From positions 1 to 38,981 of the forward strand of contig CAKTBJ010000029.1 in NCBI GenBank assembly GCA_934533075.1: 38,981 nucleotides of DNA, written 5' to 3'. The DNA comes from an uncultured Paracoccus sp. (GTDB taxonomy: Bacteria; Pseudomonadota; Alphaproteobacteria; Rhodobacterales; Rhodobacteraceae). The translations under genes and the position numbers were made by a program. Below, piece after piece: positions 17,168 through 26,690 of this stretch; positions within the stretch are counted from its first letter, which is position 1, and every line of letters starts with the position of its first letter. Under the pieces are notes generated by a model. It worked only from the letters and a program-made list of their open reading frames with translations, had not been told where the DNA came from and did no database searches.

Positions 17168-17706
17168 GCGTCGCCCTGAACACCACCCCGGTTCTGGAAA
17201 CGGAACGTCTGACCCTGCGGGCGCCGGTGGCCGCCGACTGGCCCATCTATCGCGATTTCGCCCTGTCCGACCGCGCCCGCTATGTCCGCCCGCCGGATGT
17301 GGACGAGGAACGCGCCTGGCGCATGTTCGCCTCCATGATCGGCCACTGGGTGCTGCGCGGCTGGGGCAGCTTCGTGTTCACCCTGAAGGGCGAGACCCGC
17401 CCGCTGGGCATGGTCGGCCCCTGGTTCCCGCAGGGCTGGCCCGAGCGGGAAATCCTGTGGATGGCCTGGGACACGGCTTGCGAGGGCAAGGGCTATGTCG
17501 CCGAGGCCGTCGATGCCACGCTGGACCATGCCTTCGGCGCGCTCGGCTGGGATACGGCGGTCAGCTATATCGACCCCCAGAATACGCGCTCGATCCGGCT
17601 GGCCGAGCGGCTGGGGGCGCGGCGCGACCCCGATGCGCCGGCCTCGAAGCTGGCCGAAAGCCCCGTCCTTCTCGTCTATCGCCACCCTGCCCGGAGGTCC
17701 GCATGA
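17164..17706 (+). CDS. GNAT-family N-acetyltransferase, third of three
   Basis: This 180-residue paralogue has TERLTLRAPVAADW at the start, WVLRGWGSFVF in the middle, the loop ACEGKGYVAEAV, and IDPQNTRSIRLAERLGAR near the end. That last segment closely matches the equivalent segment of the first copy. The frame is open upstream inside the second copy, but the ATG at 17164 overlaps the preceding stop and aligns with the other two proteins. Substrate unknown. It is translationally linked to the chorismate mutase gene by another ATGA. Confidence 0.9.
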   Translation: MSVALNTTPVLETERLTLRAPVAADWPIYRDFALSDRARYVRPPDVDEERAWRMFASMIGHWVLRGWGSFVFTLKGETRPLGMVGPWFPQGWPEREILWMAWDTACEGKGYVAEAVDATLDHAFGALGWDTAVSYIDPQNTRSIRLAERLGARRDPDAPASKLAESPVLLVYRHPARRSA

Positions 17707-18020
17707 CCAGCCAAGCCCCGACCAGCGACGACGCCGTGTCCCGCGCCGCCGCGCTGCTGGCCGAACACCGCGCCAGCATCGACCGGCTGGACGCCATCCT
17801 CGTCTATACGCTGGCCGAACGCTTCAACCACACCAAGCAGGTGGGTGCGCTGAAGGCCCGCCACGCGCTTCCCCCGTCCGATCCCGCGCGCGAAACCGCC
17901 CAGATCGCCCGGCTGGAGACCCTTGCCCGCGAGGCCGATCTGGACCCGGATTTCGCGCGCAAGCTGCTTGCCTTCGTGATCGCCGAGGTCATCCGGCATC
18001 ACGAGACCTTCCAATCCTAG
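17703..18020 (+). CDS. Chorismate mutase, AroQ class
   Basis: This 105-residue all-helical protein is of the AroQ type. A first helix carries ASIDRLDAILVYTLAERFNHTKQVGALKA, read in two parts, with the Arg and Lys residues that hold chorismate. A DPARETAQIARLETLA segment and a final helix FARKLLAFVIAEVIRHHE follow. The enzyme converts chorismate to prephenate for phenylalanine and tyrosine synthesis in the cytoplasm. It is a monofunctional form with no dehydratase or dehydrogenase domain. The start overlaps the third GNAT stop. A neighbouring chorismate mutase before rpsP is a recurrent Rhodobacterales arrangement as far as I recall. Confidence 0.88.
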   Translation: MTSQAPTSDDAVSRAAALLAEHRASIDRLDAILVYTLAERFNHTKQVGALKARHALPPSDPARETAQIARLETLAREADLDPDFARKLLAFVIAEVIRHHETFQS

Positions 18021-18022
18021 GC

Positions 18023-18038
18023 TGCGTGGCCACACGCA
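18023..18038. repeat. Short copy of the TGCGTG...CACGCA palindrome
   Basis: TGCGTG-gcca-CACGCA lies in the 51-bp gap between the chorismate mutase and rpsP genes. It shares the core and the trailing CC with the larger palindromes at 14209 and 30303. It may be a decayed member of the family or an independent hairpin. Confidence 0.4.
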
Positions 18039-18071
18039 CCGAAACCACGCCATTTCAAAGGAGAAAACCAA

Positions 18072-18437
18072 ATGGCCATGAAGATCCGCCTTGCCCGTGG
18101 CGGCAGCAAGAAGCGCCCGCATTACGCCATCGTGGCGTCCGATTCGCGCATGCCGCGCGATGGGCGTTTCCTGGAAAAGCTGGGCACCTATGACCCGCTG
18201 CAACCCAAGGACAGCGAGACCCGCGTGAAGATGGATGTCGAGCGCGTGCAATACTGGTTGGGCCAGGGCGCGCAGCCGACCGACCGCGTCGTGCGCTTCC
18301 TGGAGGCCGCCGGCCTGCGCGAGAAGGCCGCGCGCTCGAACCCCAAGAAGGGCACCCCCGGCAAGGCCGCGCAGGAACGCGCCGCCAAGCGCGCCGAGCG
18401 CGAGGCCGCCGCCAACGCCCCGGCCGACGCGGAATAA
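18072..18437 (+). CDS. rpsP: 30S ribosomal protein S16
   Basis: This 121-residue protein binds 16S rRNA during early 30S assembly. The N-terminal [19 protein letters not shown] and the [18 protein letters not shown] segments are diagnostic. The C-terminal 40 residues form an Ala/Lys/Arg-rich extension ([19 protein letters not shown]) beyond the 80-odd residues of E. coli S16, usual for alphaproteobacteria. An AAAGGAG ribosome site precedes the start. It opens the rpsP-rimM-trmD-rplS series, although an 85-bp gap with a strong hairpin separates it from rimM. Confidence 0.97.
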   Translation: MAMKIRLARGGSKKRPHYAIVASDSRMPRDGRFLEKLGTYDPLQPKDSETRVKMDVERVQYWLGQGAQPTDRVVRFLEAAGLREKAARSNPKKGTPGKAAQERAAKRAEREAAANAPADAE

Positions 18438-18473
18438 GACGGGCGGGGGGTTCCCCATCCGCATCGCAGGACA

Positions 18474-18500
18474 GCCCCGGCGCGGTTTTCGCGCCGGGGC
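18474..18500 (+). other. Strong hairpin between rpsP and rimM
   Basis: GCCCCGGCGCG (18474-18484), a GTTTT loop and CGCGCCGGGGC (18490-18500) form an 11-bp perfect stem. It ends 22 bases before the rimM start. There is no T-tract after the stem. It could protect or attenuate the messenger so that rpsP is made in excess over rimM and trmD, a known expression difference in this operon in other bacteria. Role inferred. Confidence 0.55.
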
Positions 18501-18522
18501 CAAGCCATGACAGGGGACCAGC

Positions 18523-19029
18523 ATGACCGGACCGGATGAAAAGATCTGCGTCGGTGCGATTGCCGGCGCCTTCGGGGTGCATGGCGAGGTGCGGCTGAAA
18601 AGCTTCACCGCCGCGCCGCGCGCCATCGCCGATTACGGCCCGCTGACCAGCGAGGACGGGCGGCGCAGCTTTGCCGTCACCCTCACCCGCCCCGTTACCG
18701 GCGGCTTTGGCGCGCGGCTTTCGGGCGTCGCCACCCGCGAGGAGGCCGAGGCGCTCAAGGGCGTCACCCTGTGGGTGGCGCGGTCCGCGCTGCCCGGCCT
18801 GCCGGATGACGAATTCTATCATGCCGACCTGATCGGGCTGGCGGTGTTCGATCCCGGCGGGGCGCCGCTGGGGCAGGTCCGCGCCATCCACGACCACGGC
18901 GCCGGCGATATTCTGGAGGTCTCCGGCCCGCAGGGCGTGCTGCTGCTGCCCTTTACCCGCGCGGTGGTGCCGACCGTGGACCTCGCCGCCGGGCGCATCG
19001 TCGCGGACCCGCCCGGATCGGACGAATGA
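18523..19029 (+). CDS. rimM: Ribosome maturation factor RimM
   Basis: This 168-residue protein helps 16S rRNA processing and 30S head assembly and binds S19. The N-terminal domain begins [21 protein letters not shown]. The C-terminal PRC-barrel domain has [15 protein letters not shown] and ends near [17 protein letters not shown]. It has an AGGGGA ribosome site, and its stop overlaps trmD (ATGA). Length and domain order are normal. Confidence 0.95.
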   Translation: MTGPDEKICVGAIAGAFGVHGEVRLKSFTAAPRAIADYGPLTSEDGRRSFAVTLTRPVTGGFGARLSGVATREEAEALKGVTLWVARSALPGLPDDEFYHADLIGLAVFDPGGAPLGQVRAIHDHGAGDILEVSGPQGVLLLPFTRAVVPTVDLAAGRIVADPPGSDE

Positions 19030-19802
19030 CCACGCCCGCGCCGCAATCGGAACCGTGGCGGGCCGAGATCGTCACCCTGTTCCCCGAGGCTTTCCCCGGC
19101 ACCCTGGGCCTGTCGCTGACCGGCAAGGCGCTGGCGGACGGGCTTTGGTCGCTGCGCACCATCTTCCTGCGCGAGTTCGGCATCGGCAGGCATCGCAATG
19201 TGGACGACACGCCGGCGGGCGGCGGGGCCGGCATGGTGATCCGCGCCGATGTGCTGGATGCGGCGCTGGCCACGGCCTCGCCCGACCTGCCGGTGATCTA
19301 CCTCTCGCCGCGCGGGCGGCCGTTCACGCAGGCCCGCGCCCGCGAGCTGGCCGAGGGTCCCGGCGCCGCGCTGATCTGCGGGCGCTTCGAGGGCGTCGAC
19401 CAGCGCCTGCTGGATGCCCGCGATGTCGAGGAAGTCAGCATCGGCGATTACGTCCTGACCGGCGGGGAACTAGCGGCGCAGGTCTTGATCGACGCCACGA
19501 TCCGCCTTATACCGCGCGTGCTGGGGAATCGAGCGTCCCTGGCCGAGGAATCCTTTTCCGACGGCCTGCTCGAACATCCGCAGTATACAAGGCCCGCTTT
19601 GTGGAACGGCCGCGCGATCCCCGACATCCTGCTGTCGGGCAACCACGCGGCCATTCGGCATTGGCAGGCCGACGAGGCCGCAAGGCTGACCAAGGAACGC
19701 CGCCCCGACCTGTGGCGGGCATACGTCGACCGTATGGACCCGGCAAAGGACCGACAGCTCTCGGGCGCATCAGACCAATCGCGGACCTACCGCGAGCCAT
19801 GA
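19026..19802 (+). CDS. trmD: tRNA (guanine-N1-)-methyltransferase TrmD
   Basis: This 258-residue SPOUT-class enzyme methylates G37 of tRNAs from S-adenosylmethionine, preventing +1 frameshifting. The trefoil-knot motifs are seen as [26 protein letters not shown] and [14 protein letters not shown]. An N-terminal [13 protein letters not shown] strand and a [12 protein letters not shown] tail complete the pattern. The start overlaps the rimM stop. Its stop overlaps a non-functional upstream ATG of the rplS region (19799), and the ribosome site for rplS lies directly after. Confidence 0.97.
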   Translation: MTTPAPQSEPWRAEIVTLFPEAFPGTLGLSLTGKALADGLWSLRTIFLREFGIGRHRNVDDTPAGGGAGMVIRADVLDAALATASPDLPVIYLSPRGRPFTQARARELAEGPGAALICGRFEGVDQRLLDARDVEEVSIGDYVLTGGELAAQVLIDATIRLIPRVLGNRASLAEESFSDGLLEHPQYTRPALWNGRAIPDILLSGNHAAIRHWQADEAARLTKERRPDLWRAYVDRMDPAKDRQLSGASDQSRTYREP

Positions 19803-19816
19803 AAGGACATGCTGCG

Positions 19817-20206
19817 ATGAACCTGATCGCCCAGTTGGAGGCCGAGCAGATTGCCGCCCTCGACAAGAAACTTCCCGATTTCAAGGCCGGCGACACCGTG
19901 CGCGTCGGCTACAAGGTGACCGAGGGCACCCGCTCGCGCGTGCAGATGTATGAAGGCGTCTGCATCTCGCGTTCCGGCGGCGGCATCTCGGCCAGCTTCA
20001 CCGTGCGCAAGATCAGCTTCGGCGAGGGCGTCGAGCGGGTGTTCCCGCTGTATTCGACCAATATCGACTCGATCGAGGTCGTGCGCCGTGGCCGCGTCCG
20101 CCGCGCCAAGCTGTATTACCTGCGCGACCGTCGCGGCAAATCCGCCCGGATCGCCGAGGTTTCCAACTACAAGCCCAAGGCCGGCAAGGCCGACGTGACC
20201 ATCTGA
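19817..20206 (+). CDS. rplS: 50S ribosomal protein L19
   Basis: This 129-residue L19 lies at the interface of the two subunits. The segments [41 protein letters not shown] and [34 protein letters not shown] (read in parts) are diagnostic. The ATG at 19817 was chosen over one at 19799 because it gives the standard MNLIAQLE opening and has AAAGGA nine bases upstream. It lies 14 bp after trmD and 12 bp before rpmE. Confidence 0.97.
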   Translation: MNLIAQLEAEQIAALDKKLPDFKAGDTVRVGYKVTEGTRSRVQMYEGVCISRSGGGISASFTVRKISFGEGVERVFPLYSTNIDSIEVVRRGRVRRAKLYYLRDRRGKSARIAEVSNYKPKAGKADVTI

Positions 20207-20218
20207 GGAGCGGAAACC

Positions 20219-20440
20219 ATGAAAAGCGGCATCCATCCCGACTATCACACCATCACCGTCAAGCTGACCGACGGCAGCACCTACGAGACCCGCTCGACCT
20301 GGGGCAAGGAAGGCGAAACGCTGTCGCTGGACATCGACCCGTCGTCGCATCCGGCCTGGACCGGCGGCTCGGCGCGGCTGATGGACACCGGCGGGCGCGT
20401 CTCGCGGTTCAAGAACAAATATGCCGGCCTGGGCTTCTGA
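20219..20440 (+). CDS. rpmE: 50S ribosomal protein L31, cysteine-free form
   Basis: This 73-residue L31 starts [19 protein letters not shown] and ends [15 protein letters not shown]. It contains no cysteine, so it is the zinc-independent (C-) type of the RpmE family. A GAGGAG ribosome site precedes it. It closes the rplS-rpmE pair, and a convincing terminator follows 23 bases after the stop. Confidence 0.95.
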   Translation: MKSGIHPDYHTITVKLTDGSTYETRSTWGKEGETLSLDIDPSSHPAWTGGSARLMDTGGRVSRFKNKYAGLGF

Positions 20441-20463
20441 TTCCGCCCAAGGCTTCGTTTTCG

Positions 20464-20493
20464 CGCCGCCCCTGTCCTCGGGGGCGGCGTTTT
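20464..20493 (+). terminator. Rho-independent terminator after rpmE
   Basis: CGCCGCCCC (20464-20472) pairs with GGGGCGGCG (20481-20489) across an 8-nt loop and is followed by TTTT. It ends the ribosomal transcript shortly before the methyltransferase gene at 20513. Confidence 0.85.
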
Positions 20494-20512
20494 CGCGTTG
20501 AAAGGGGTGCCG

Positions 20513-21502
20513 ATGTCCGACCGTGCCGCACCAGGCGAAAGCCGCAAACCCACGAAGCCCCGCAAGCGCGCCGGTGATGCGCCGGGCGAGGGCCGCAAGT
20601 TCGCCGGCGAGGGGGCGGGCGGCGAGGGCGCGCGCAAGCCCCGCAAGCCCTTCGACAAGGCGCGGGGCAAGGCTGGCCGCACCTCCGACGAGGCACCGGG
20701 CAAATCCCGCAAGCCCTCCTGGGTGATCGACAAGGAGCGCGCCCGCCGCGCCGGGGCCGCCGAAACCGTGTGGCTGTTCGGCCTGCATGCCGTGCGCGAC
20801 GCCCTGGCCAACCCCGCGCGCGAGCGGCTGCGGCTGGTGCTGACCCCGAATGCGGCGCAGAGGCTGGCGGATGCGCTGCCGGTGGCGGGGCTGGAGGCCG
20901 AGATCACCGATCCGCGCGTCTTCGACCGCGAGGTGCCGCTGCCGCCGGAGAGCGTGCATCAGGGCGCCGCGCTGGAGGTCAAGCCCCTGCATTGGGGCAG
21001 CCTGTCGGAGGTGGCGCTGCGCGAGGGCGCACCGGGGGCGGCGCCTCTGGTGGTGGCGCTGGACCGGGTGACGGACCCGCATAATGTCGGCGCCATCCTG
21101 CGCTCGGCCGAGGTGTTCGGGGCGCGGGCGGTGATCGCGCCGGCCCGCCATTCGGCGCCGGAAACCGGGGCGCTGGCCAAATCCGCCTCCGGCGCGCTGG
21201 AGCGCCAGCCCTATCTGCGGGTGCCGAACCTGGCCGAGGCGCTGATCTCGCTGCAACAGATGGGCTACACGGTGATCGGGCTGGACGGCGAGGCCGAGGA
21301 GGACCTGCCCGCCCTGCTGGCGAAGGCGCCGAACGGCGCGGCGATCTGCGTGGTGCTGGGCGCCGAGGGGCCGGGCCTGCGCGAGCGCACCCGCGAGACC
21401 TGCGATTTCATCGCCCGGATTCCCTTTGCGGGCGGGTTCGGGTCGCTGAACGTGTCGAACGCCGCCGCCGTGGCCCTGTTCGCCACCAGCCAGCGGGGGT
21501 AA
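20513..21502 (+). CDS. TrmH/SpoU-family RNA 2'-O-methyltransferase (RlmB-like)
   Basis: This 329-residue protein has about 75 N-terminal residues that are low-complexity and rich in Lys, Arg, Gly and Pro, with repeated RKP units. A short substrate-binding domain (WLFGLHAVRDALAN) and a SPOUT catalytic domain follow. SpoU motifs are complete: DRVTDPHNVGAILRSAEVFG, VVLGAEGPGL and SLNVSNAAAVALF. The closest known function is 2'-O-methylation of G2251 in 23S rRNA by RlmB, but the exact target is not proven here. The ATG at 20513 has a GAAAGGGG site; a TTG at 20498 is unlikely. Confidence 0.88.
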   Translation: MSDRAAPGESRKPTKPRKRAGDAPGEGRKFAGEGAGGEGARKPRKPFDKARGKAGRTSDEAPGKSRKPSWVIDKERARRAGAAETVWLFGLHAVRDALANPARERLRLVLTPNAAQRLADALPVAGLEAEITDPRVFDREVPLPPESVHQGAALEVKPLHWGSLSEVALREGAPGAAPLVVALDRVTDPHNVGAILRSAEVFGARAVIAPARHSAPETGALAKSASGALERQPYLRVPNLAEALISLQQMGYTVIGLDGEAEEDLPALLAKAPNGAAICVVLGAEGPGLRERTRETCDFIARIPFAGGFGSLNVSNAAAVALFATSQRG

Positions 21503-21951
21503 GGGCGGGGCGCGGGCCGCCCGCGGCCGTCGACGCCTTGCGCCGGCGCCGGACGCGGACGAATCTCCGCCGCCGCCGGCTTCCTCGCTGTACAGATGCC
21601 CATGCCGCCCCCTCGGCAAGCATCGGGGCCGAACGGGAAAGCGGGCACCGGCGCGGCCGGTGGGGCCTGAACGGGCCTCGACGGCCCGTTCAGGCCCTTT
21701 CCGCCGGCGGAACGCGGCCCATCCGTGAAGCAGGGACGGACCGCCTGTGCCCCTTGGGAGGCGCGGCAGCCCGGCGCCGCCGCCCCTGCCACGCCCCGCC
21801 GTTGCGCCGCGCACACAGAGTTTCACATCAGCGTGCCGGACGGCCGCGAATCGTTGATCCGGGGCGCGCGCGGGTTCATCTGTGGAGTCATGCCAGCCGG
21901 GCCTGCCTCCCCGGCGCCCGGCCCTGCCCCGCCACTGTCAAGACGCCCGCC
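21503..21951. other. 449-bp intergenic region with a long palindrome
   Basis: No gene is supported here; long open frames on both strands are shadows of high GC. The notable structure is the 15-bp perfect hairpin at 21663-21697. I see no tRNA cloverleaf. Confidence 0.5.
21663..21700. terminator. 15-bp perfect hairpin, possible bidirectional terminator
   Basis: GGGCCTGAACGGGCC (21663-21677), a TCGAC loop and GGCCCGTTCAGGCCC (21683-21697) pair without mismatch, followed by TTT. It lies about 160 bases after the methyltransferase stop. The strength of the stem makes it a likely transcription end, although the T-tract is short. Confidence 0.6.
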
Positions 21952-22389
21952 ATGACCCTCGCCCTGTCCCGTCGCCAGTTCATGCTGTCCTGCTCGGCCC
22001 TTCCGGCCCTCGGGCTGGCGCCGGCTGCCCTGGCCGCCGACTGGGCGCTGGACGGCTATGACCCCGTGGCGCTGCGGCGCGAGGGGCGCGCCATTCCCGG
22101 CGCCAGCGCCATCTATACGCATTGGCGCGGCAAGGTCTGGCATTTCGCCTCCGAGGAGAACCGCGCCGCCTTCGAGGCCAATCCCCGCGCCTATGCGCCG
22201 GGCTTCGACGGGCTGTGCCCGATCACGCTGGAGGAAGGCCGCCCCAGCCTCGGCGATCCCCATCACGTCGTCATCATCGGCGAGCGCGTCTACCTGACCC
22301 GCTCCGAGGCGGCGCGCTCGCGCCTGCTGGCCAACCCGCGCGGCGTGCTGATGGCCGCGAAGGCAAGCTGGCTGCAACTGGGGCATTGA
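21952..22389 (+). CDS. YHS-domain protein with twin-arginine signal
   Basis: This 145-residue protein opens with [23 protein letters not shown], read in two parts, a Tat-type signal peptide with a probable cleavage after ALA near residue 29. The mature part holds a YHS-type domain: DGYDPVALRREGRAIPG, then SAIYTHWRGKVWHFASEENRAAFEANP and YAPGFDGLCP, each given in parts. YHS domains often bind metals or sit in metal-handling proteins, and periplasmic versions are common in Rhodobacterales without assigned function. Tat export suggests folding or cofactor loading in the cytoplasm, which is inference. A bidirectional terminator lies downstream, shared with groL. Confidence 0.82.
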   Translation: MTLALSRRQFMLSCSALPALGLAPAALAADWALDGYDPVALRREGRAIPGASAIYTHWRGKVWHFASEENRAAFEANPRAYAPGFDGLCPITLEEGRPSLGDPHHVVIIGERVYLTRSEAARSRLLANPRGVLMAAKASWLQLGH

Positions 22390-22498
22390 GCCGCCCCGCC
22401 TTCCCCATCTGACAATCGAGGCCACCGCCGCGCCCTTCCGGGTGCCTGTGGGCCGAAGCCGCCGGACCATGCCGCCCCGCCCGACAGGGGCGTTCCGC

Positions 22499-22519
22499 CT
22501 GCGCCCTTGCAGGGCTTGG
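22499..22519. repeat. Short dispersed palindromic element
   Basis: A 21-base element with GCCC and GGGC arms around TTGCA. A copy differing at two positions lies at 38961-38981, at the right edge of the window. It may be a second small intergenic repeat family; only two copies are visible. Confidence 0.35.
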
Positions 22520-22544
22520 CGGAACGGCGCTGCCGCCCGGCCCT

Positions 22545-22622
22545 GCGCCTTGCCCCGCCGCGTGCCCCCCGCAATTCCGGCCGGGCGCCTTGCCCCGCCG
22601 CATGCCCCGCGATTCCGGCCGG
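22545..22622. repeat. Imperfect tandem duplication of about 39 bp
   Basis: Units 22545-22584 and 22585-22622 both begin GCGCCTTGCCCCGCCGC and end ATTCCGGCCGG. They differ by a few substitutions and two missing bases in the second. No coding sense is apparent. Confidence 0.65.
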
Positions 22623-22667
22623 GCGCCGGGCCGGGTCGCCTATGCCCCGACCACGCCCCCGGCTATG

Positions 22668-22702
22668 AAAAAGGGGCGCCCCGCGAAGGGCGCCCCGATC
22701 CT
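22668..22702. terminator. Bidirectional terminator between groL and the YHS gene
   Basis: GGGGCGCCC (22673-22681) pairs with GGGCGCCCC (22688-22696) across a CGCGAA loop. AAAAA at 22668-22672 gives a T-tract for minus-strand groL transcripts, and CTTTTT follows on the plus strand after 22699. It can therefore serve both convergent genes. Confidence 0.85.
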
Positions 22703-22726
22703 TTTTCCGGTCTGACCGGCGGCTGA

Positions 22727-24373
<1,647 letters not shown>

Positions 24374-24417
24374 TTATCCGTTCCTTGTCAAAGTGTTGCA
24401 GATCGAGGTCAGCGCGT

Positions 24418-24705
24418 TCAGGCGATGATGCCCAGGATGTCGCTTTCCTTCATGATCAGCATTTCTTCGCCGTCGATGGTCACTTCGGTGCCCGACCACT
24501 TGCCGAACAGGATGCGGTCGCCTTTCTTGACCGAGGGGGCGATCAACTCGCCCGAATCCTTGCGCGCGCCCTCGCCCACGGCGATAACCTCGCCCTCGGC
24601 GGGCTTTTCCTTGGCGCTGTCGGGAATGATCAGACCGCCCTTGGTCTTTTCGTCGGAGGCGACGCGACGGACCAGAACGCGGTCGTGCAGCGGGGTGAAA
24701 GCCAT
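24418..24705 (-). CDS. groS: Co-chaperonin GroES
   Basis: This 95-residue lid protein of the GroEL cage starts [15 protein letters not shown]. It carries the mobile loop [17 protein letters not shown] and ends [16 protein letters not shown]. The frame is open upstream, but the ATG at 24705 gives the normal length. The leader between the promoter (24776-24804) and the start contains a CIRCE element, so HrcA repression under non-stress conditions is expected. Confidence 0.98.
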   Translation of the reverse strand: MAFTPLHDRVLVRRVASDEKTKGGLIIPDSAKEKPAEGEVIAVGEGARKDSGELIAPSVKKGDRILFGKWSGTEVTIDGEEMLIMKESDILGIIA

Positions 24706-24733
24706 GATAACACTCCGGTGTTTCAGGTTGCGA

Positions 24734-25837
24734 ATGTCGGTCTGGCACTCTTGGGTGTGGAGTGCCAACGCCGGTGACTTAGGCGGACGCCTCCGGCCTG
24801 TCAACACGCCGGCCGGGGAAAATTTTCCGCATCGCCGCCGATGGCTGGCCCTGGCGGCGGTGGCGCTGCTGGGACTGGCGGGCGAGGCCGGGGCCACGAC
24901 CTGCCGGGGCGTCAACCTGATCGAGGCGATGCCGCCCGAGGCCCGCGCCGCGCTGGAGGCCGAGGCCGCCGCCGTTCCCCATTCGCGCGGCCTGGTCTGG
25001 CGGGCGCGCAAGGGCGATGCGCATATGCTGATCGCCGGCACCTACCACCTGGACGATCCCCGCCATGCCGCGCTGGCCGCGCGCCTGACGCCGGAGCTGT
25101 CGGGCGCCGCCGCCCTGCTGGTCGAGGCCGGCCCGGAGGAGCAAAGCCGCCTGCAAGCCGCCATGACCGCCGACCCGACGCTGGTGATGGACCCCGAAGG
25201 CCCGCCTTTGTCGGCGCGCCTCGATCCGGTGGATTGGGCGGCGCTGAAGGCGGCGCTGGCCGAGCGCGGCATCCCCGAGCTGATGGCGGCGCGGATGCGG
25301 CCCTGGTATGCCTCGGTGATGCTGGGCATCGCGCCCTGCACGGTGCTGGACATGGCGCAGGGCGGCGCCGACGGTCTCGACCAGCGCCTGATCGCCGCGG
25401 CCGAAGGCGCGGGCGTGCCCATCCGCGCGCTGGAGCCGTGGGACACGCTGTTCACCATGTTCGCCGGCCTGTCGGAGGCGGAGGAGATCGACCTGCTGCG
25501 CACCTCCCTGGCCGGGGCGGGCGCGGCGGACGACTTGGCGGTGACGACGGCGAACGCCTATTTCAGCGGGCGGGCCTGGGAGATCTGGCTGCTGACCCGC
25601 CATCTGGCCGGCGATGGGGGCCTGAGCGAGGCCGAGACCGACGCCCAGATGGCGATGACGCAGGATCTGCTGCTGGACGCCCGCAACCGGGCGTGGGTGC
25701 CGCTGCTGGTCGAGGCGGCGGAAGCGGCCGGCGCGCAGGGCGTGGTGGTCGCGGTGGGGCTGCTGCATTTGCCGGGCGAGGCGGGGGTGCTGGCGCTGCT
25801 GGAAGCCGAGGGATGGGACGTGGAGGTGGTGGAGTGA
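24734..25837 (+). CDS. TraB/GumN family protein, start uncertain
   Basis: The supported part runs from about 24815 and encodes a signal-like [21 protein letters not shown], followed by a TraB/GumN domain. Visible motifs are AGTYHLDD near the front and [24 protein letters not shown] at the end, the GxxH pairs that mark this possible metalloprotease family. Relatives are extracytoplasmic proteins of mostly unknown function. No ATG lies just before the signal peptide. In-frame candidates are ATG 24734 and GTG 24755, both inside the divergent groS leader and CIRCE. The frame is open far upstream as groL antisense. The start is therefore a guess. Confidence 0.75.
   Translation: MSVWHSWVWSANAGDLGGRLRPVNTPAGENFPHRRRWLALAAVALLGLAGEAGATTCRGVNLIEAMPPEARAALEAEAAAVPHSRGLVWRARKGDAHMLIAGTYHLDDPRHAALAARLTPELSGAAALLVEAGPEEQSRLQAAMTADPTLVMDPEGPPLSARLDPVDWAALKAALAERGIPELMAARMRPWYASVMLGIAPCTVLDMAQGGADGLDQRLIAAAEGAGVPIRALEPWDTLFTMFAGLSEAEEIDLLRTSLAGAGAADDLAVTTANAYFSGRAWEIWLLTRHLAGDGGLSEAETDAQMAMTQDLLLDARNRAWVPLLVEAAEAAGAQGVVVAVGLLHLPGEAGVLALLEAEGWDVEVVE
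24742..24768 (-). promoter_or_regulatory. CIRCE operator of groSL
   Basis: On the minus strand the arms read TTGGCACTC, a 9-base spacer and GAGTGCCAG, against the consensus TTAGCACTC-N9-GAGTGCTAA. It begins about where transcription would start. It is the known binding site of the HrcA repressor, whose gene is not in this window. Confidence 0.92.
24776..24804 (-). promoter_or_regulatory. groSL promoter
   Basis: On the minus strand TTGACA (24804-24799) and TAAGTC (24781-24776) are separated by 17 bases, with the CIRCE operator directly downstream. This is a housekeeping-type promoter; an RpoH contribution cannot be excluded. Confidence 0.8.
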
Positions 25838-25939
25838 GGGGATAATCCTAACCCACCGCCATGCGGGGAACGGCTCATGCGGCCAGCGCATTACCGCGCG
25901 CCACAACTGCGCCGCATTGCATGAACAGCCGCCCCATAA

Positions 25940-25972
25940 CGCCGCGATGAAGTCCGCAACCTCATCGCGGCG
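25940..25972. terminator. Hairpin between convergent TraB/GumN and unknown membrane gene
   Basis: CGCCGCGATGA (25940-25950) and TCATCGCGGCG (25962-25972) form an 11-bp perfect stem with an 11-nt loop. It sits about 100 bases after the TraB/GumN stop and 15 bases beyond the end of the minus-strand gene. No T-run is present, but the position suits a shared transcription end. Confidence 0.55.
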
Positions 25973-25987
25973 CCATACGGATCAGGA

Positions 25988-26686
25988 TCAATATGCGGGA
26001 TCGCCCGCCGGACCCGCGGCCTTCACCAGCAGCACCCGCTTCTTGCGGCCGGTTTTGGTGACAAAGACGATTTCATGGGATCCATCCTCGTTGACGGCGT
26101 ATTTCAACCGAGCGATAGAAAAGACTTGGCCCTTGATCGTCGCCTCCTTGCCATTCTCCGAGACCGACACATCGTCCCGTTTGCCCTGCAAGCCGCGCAG
26201 GATATCCAGCATGGATTGCGCCTCGAACTGGCGCACCTCGCGGATGAGTTGGGGAATGGTGATCGGTCCCAACCCGCCCTTCGCGCGCTCCTCGTTCATG
26301 CGGCGCATGATCTTGCGGGTCAGGAAAAGGGCCAGGGACGCCGCCAGAGCACCACCCCCGGCGATACCCCAACCCACGGGCGTCAATCCGAGATAGGTCG
26401 CCACGACCGGCGCGGGAGCTGAAGCAAGCCCGAGTGCGATAAGGGTGGACCCGATAAAACCAGGGCCAGCCGCTGCTGCTGCCCCTCCGCCGCCGAGCGC
26501 GGCCAAAAGCCCGCCGCCAGAGACCAACCCGGCACCCGTCACGAGGGCTTTATTGCCAAGGATGAATGCGCCGACCCATGTGCTGGAAAGTGTCCCGGCA
26601 ACATAGCCACCGGCAGCGGTGGACGCGATCCACGCACCGGACGAATGCAGGACGGGGATGGCAAGGGCAATGAGAGGAATAGGCAT
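25988..26686 (-). CDS. Unrecognised Gly/Ala-rich membrane protein
   Basis: This 232-residue protein has roughly 125 very hydrophobic residues rich in Gly and Ala, with GGGG, AAAAA and several GxxxG-like spacings. A soluble basic C-terminal part of about 105 residues begins TRKIMRRMNEERAKGG and includes LIREVRQFEAQSMLDILRGLQGK. I recognise no family. The ATG at 26686 has a GGAG site with 6-base spacing. The frame continues upstream to an ATG at 26785 through a tandem repeat. GC content is visibly lower than in the neighbours, suggesting an acquired gene. A pore-forming or membrane-remodelling role would be speculation. Confidence 0.7.
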   Translation of the reverse strand: MPIPLIALAIPVLHSSGAWIASTAAGGYVAGTLSSTWVGAFILGNKALVTGAGLVSGGGLLAALGGGGAAAAAGPGFIGSTLIALGLASAPAPVVATYLGLTPVGWGIAGGGALAASLALFLTRKIMRRMNEERAKGGLGPITIPQLIREVRQFEAQSMLDILRGLQGKRDDVSVSENGKEATIKGQVFSIARLKYAVNEDGSHEIVFVTKTGRKKRVLLVKAAGPAGDPAY

Positions 26687-26690
26687 GGAC

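Larger units (their letters stand above)
22390..22726. other. 337-bp region between convergent YHS and groL genes
   Basis: It contains a TGCGCCCTTGCAGGGCTTGG element (22500-22519), an imperfect tandem duplication at 22545-22622 and the groL terminator. No gene is supported. Confidence 0.5.

Noticed and set aside
19787..21826. A 679-codon open frame on the minus strand
   Set aside because: It is antisense to rplS, rpmE and the methyltransferase gene. The translation is low-complexity Arg/Gly/Ala-rich with no motif.
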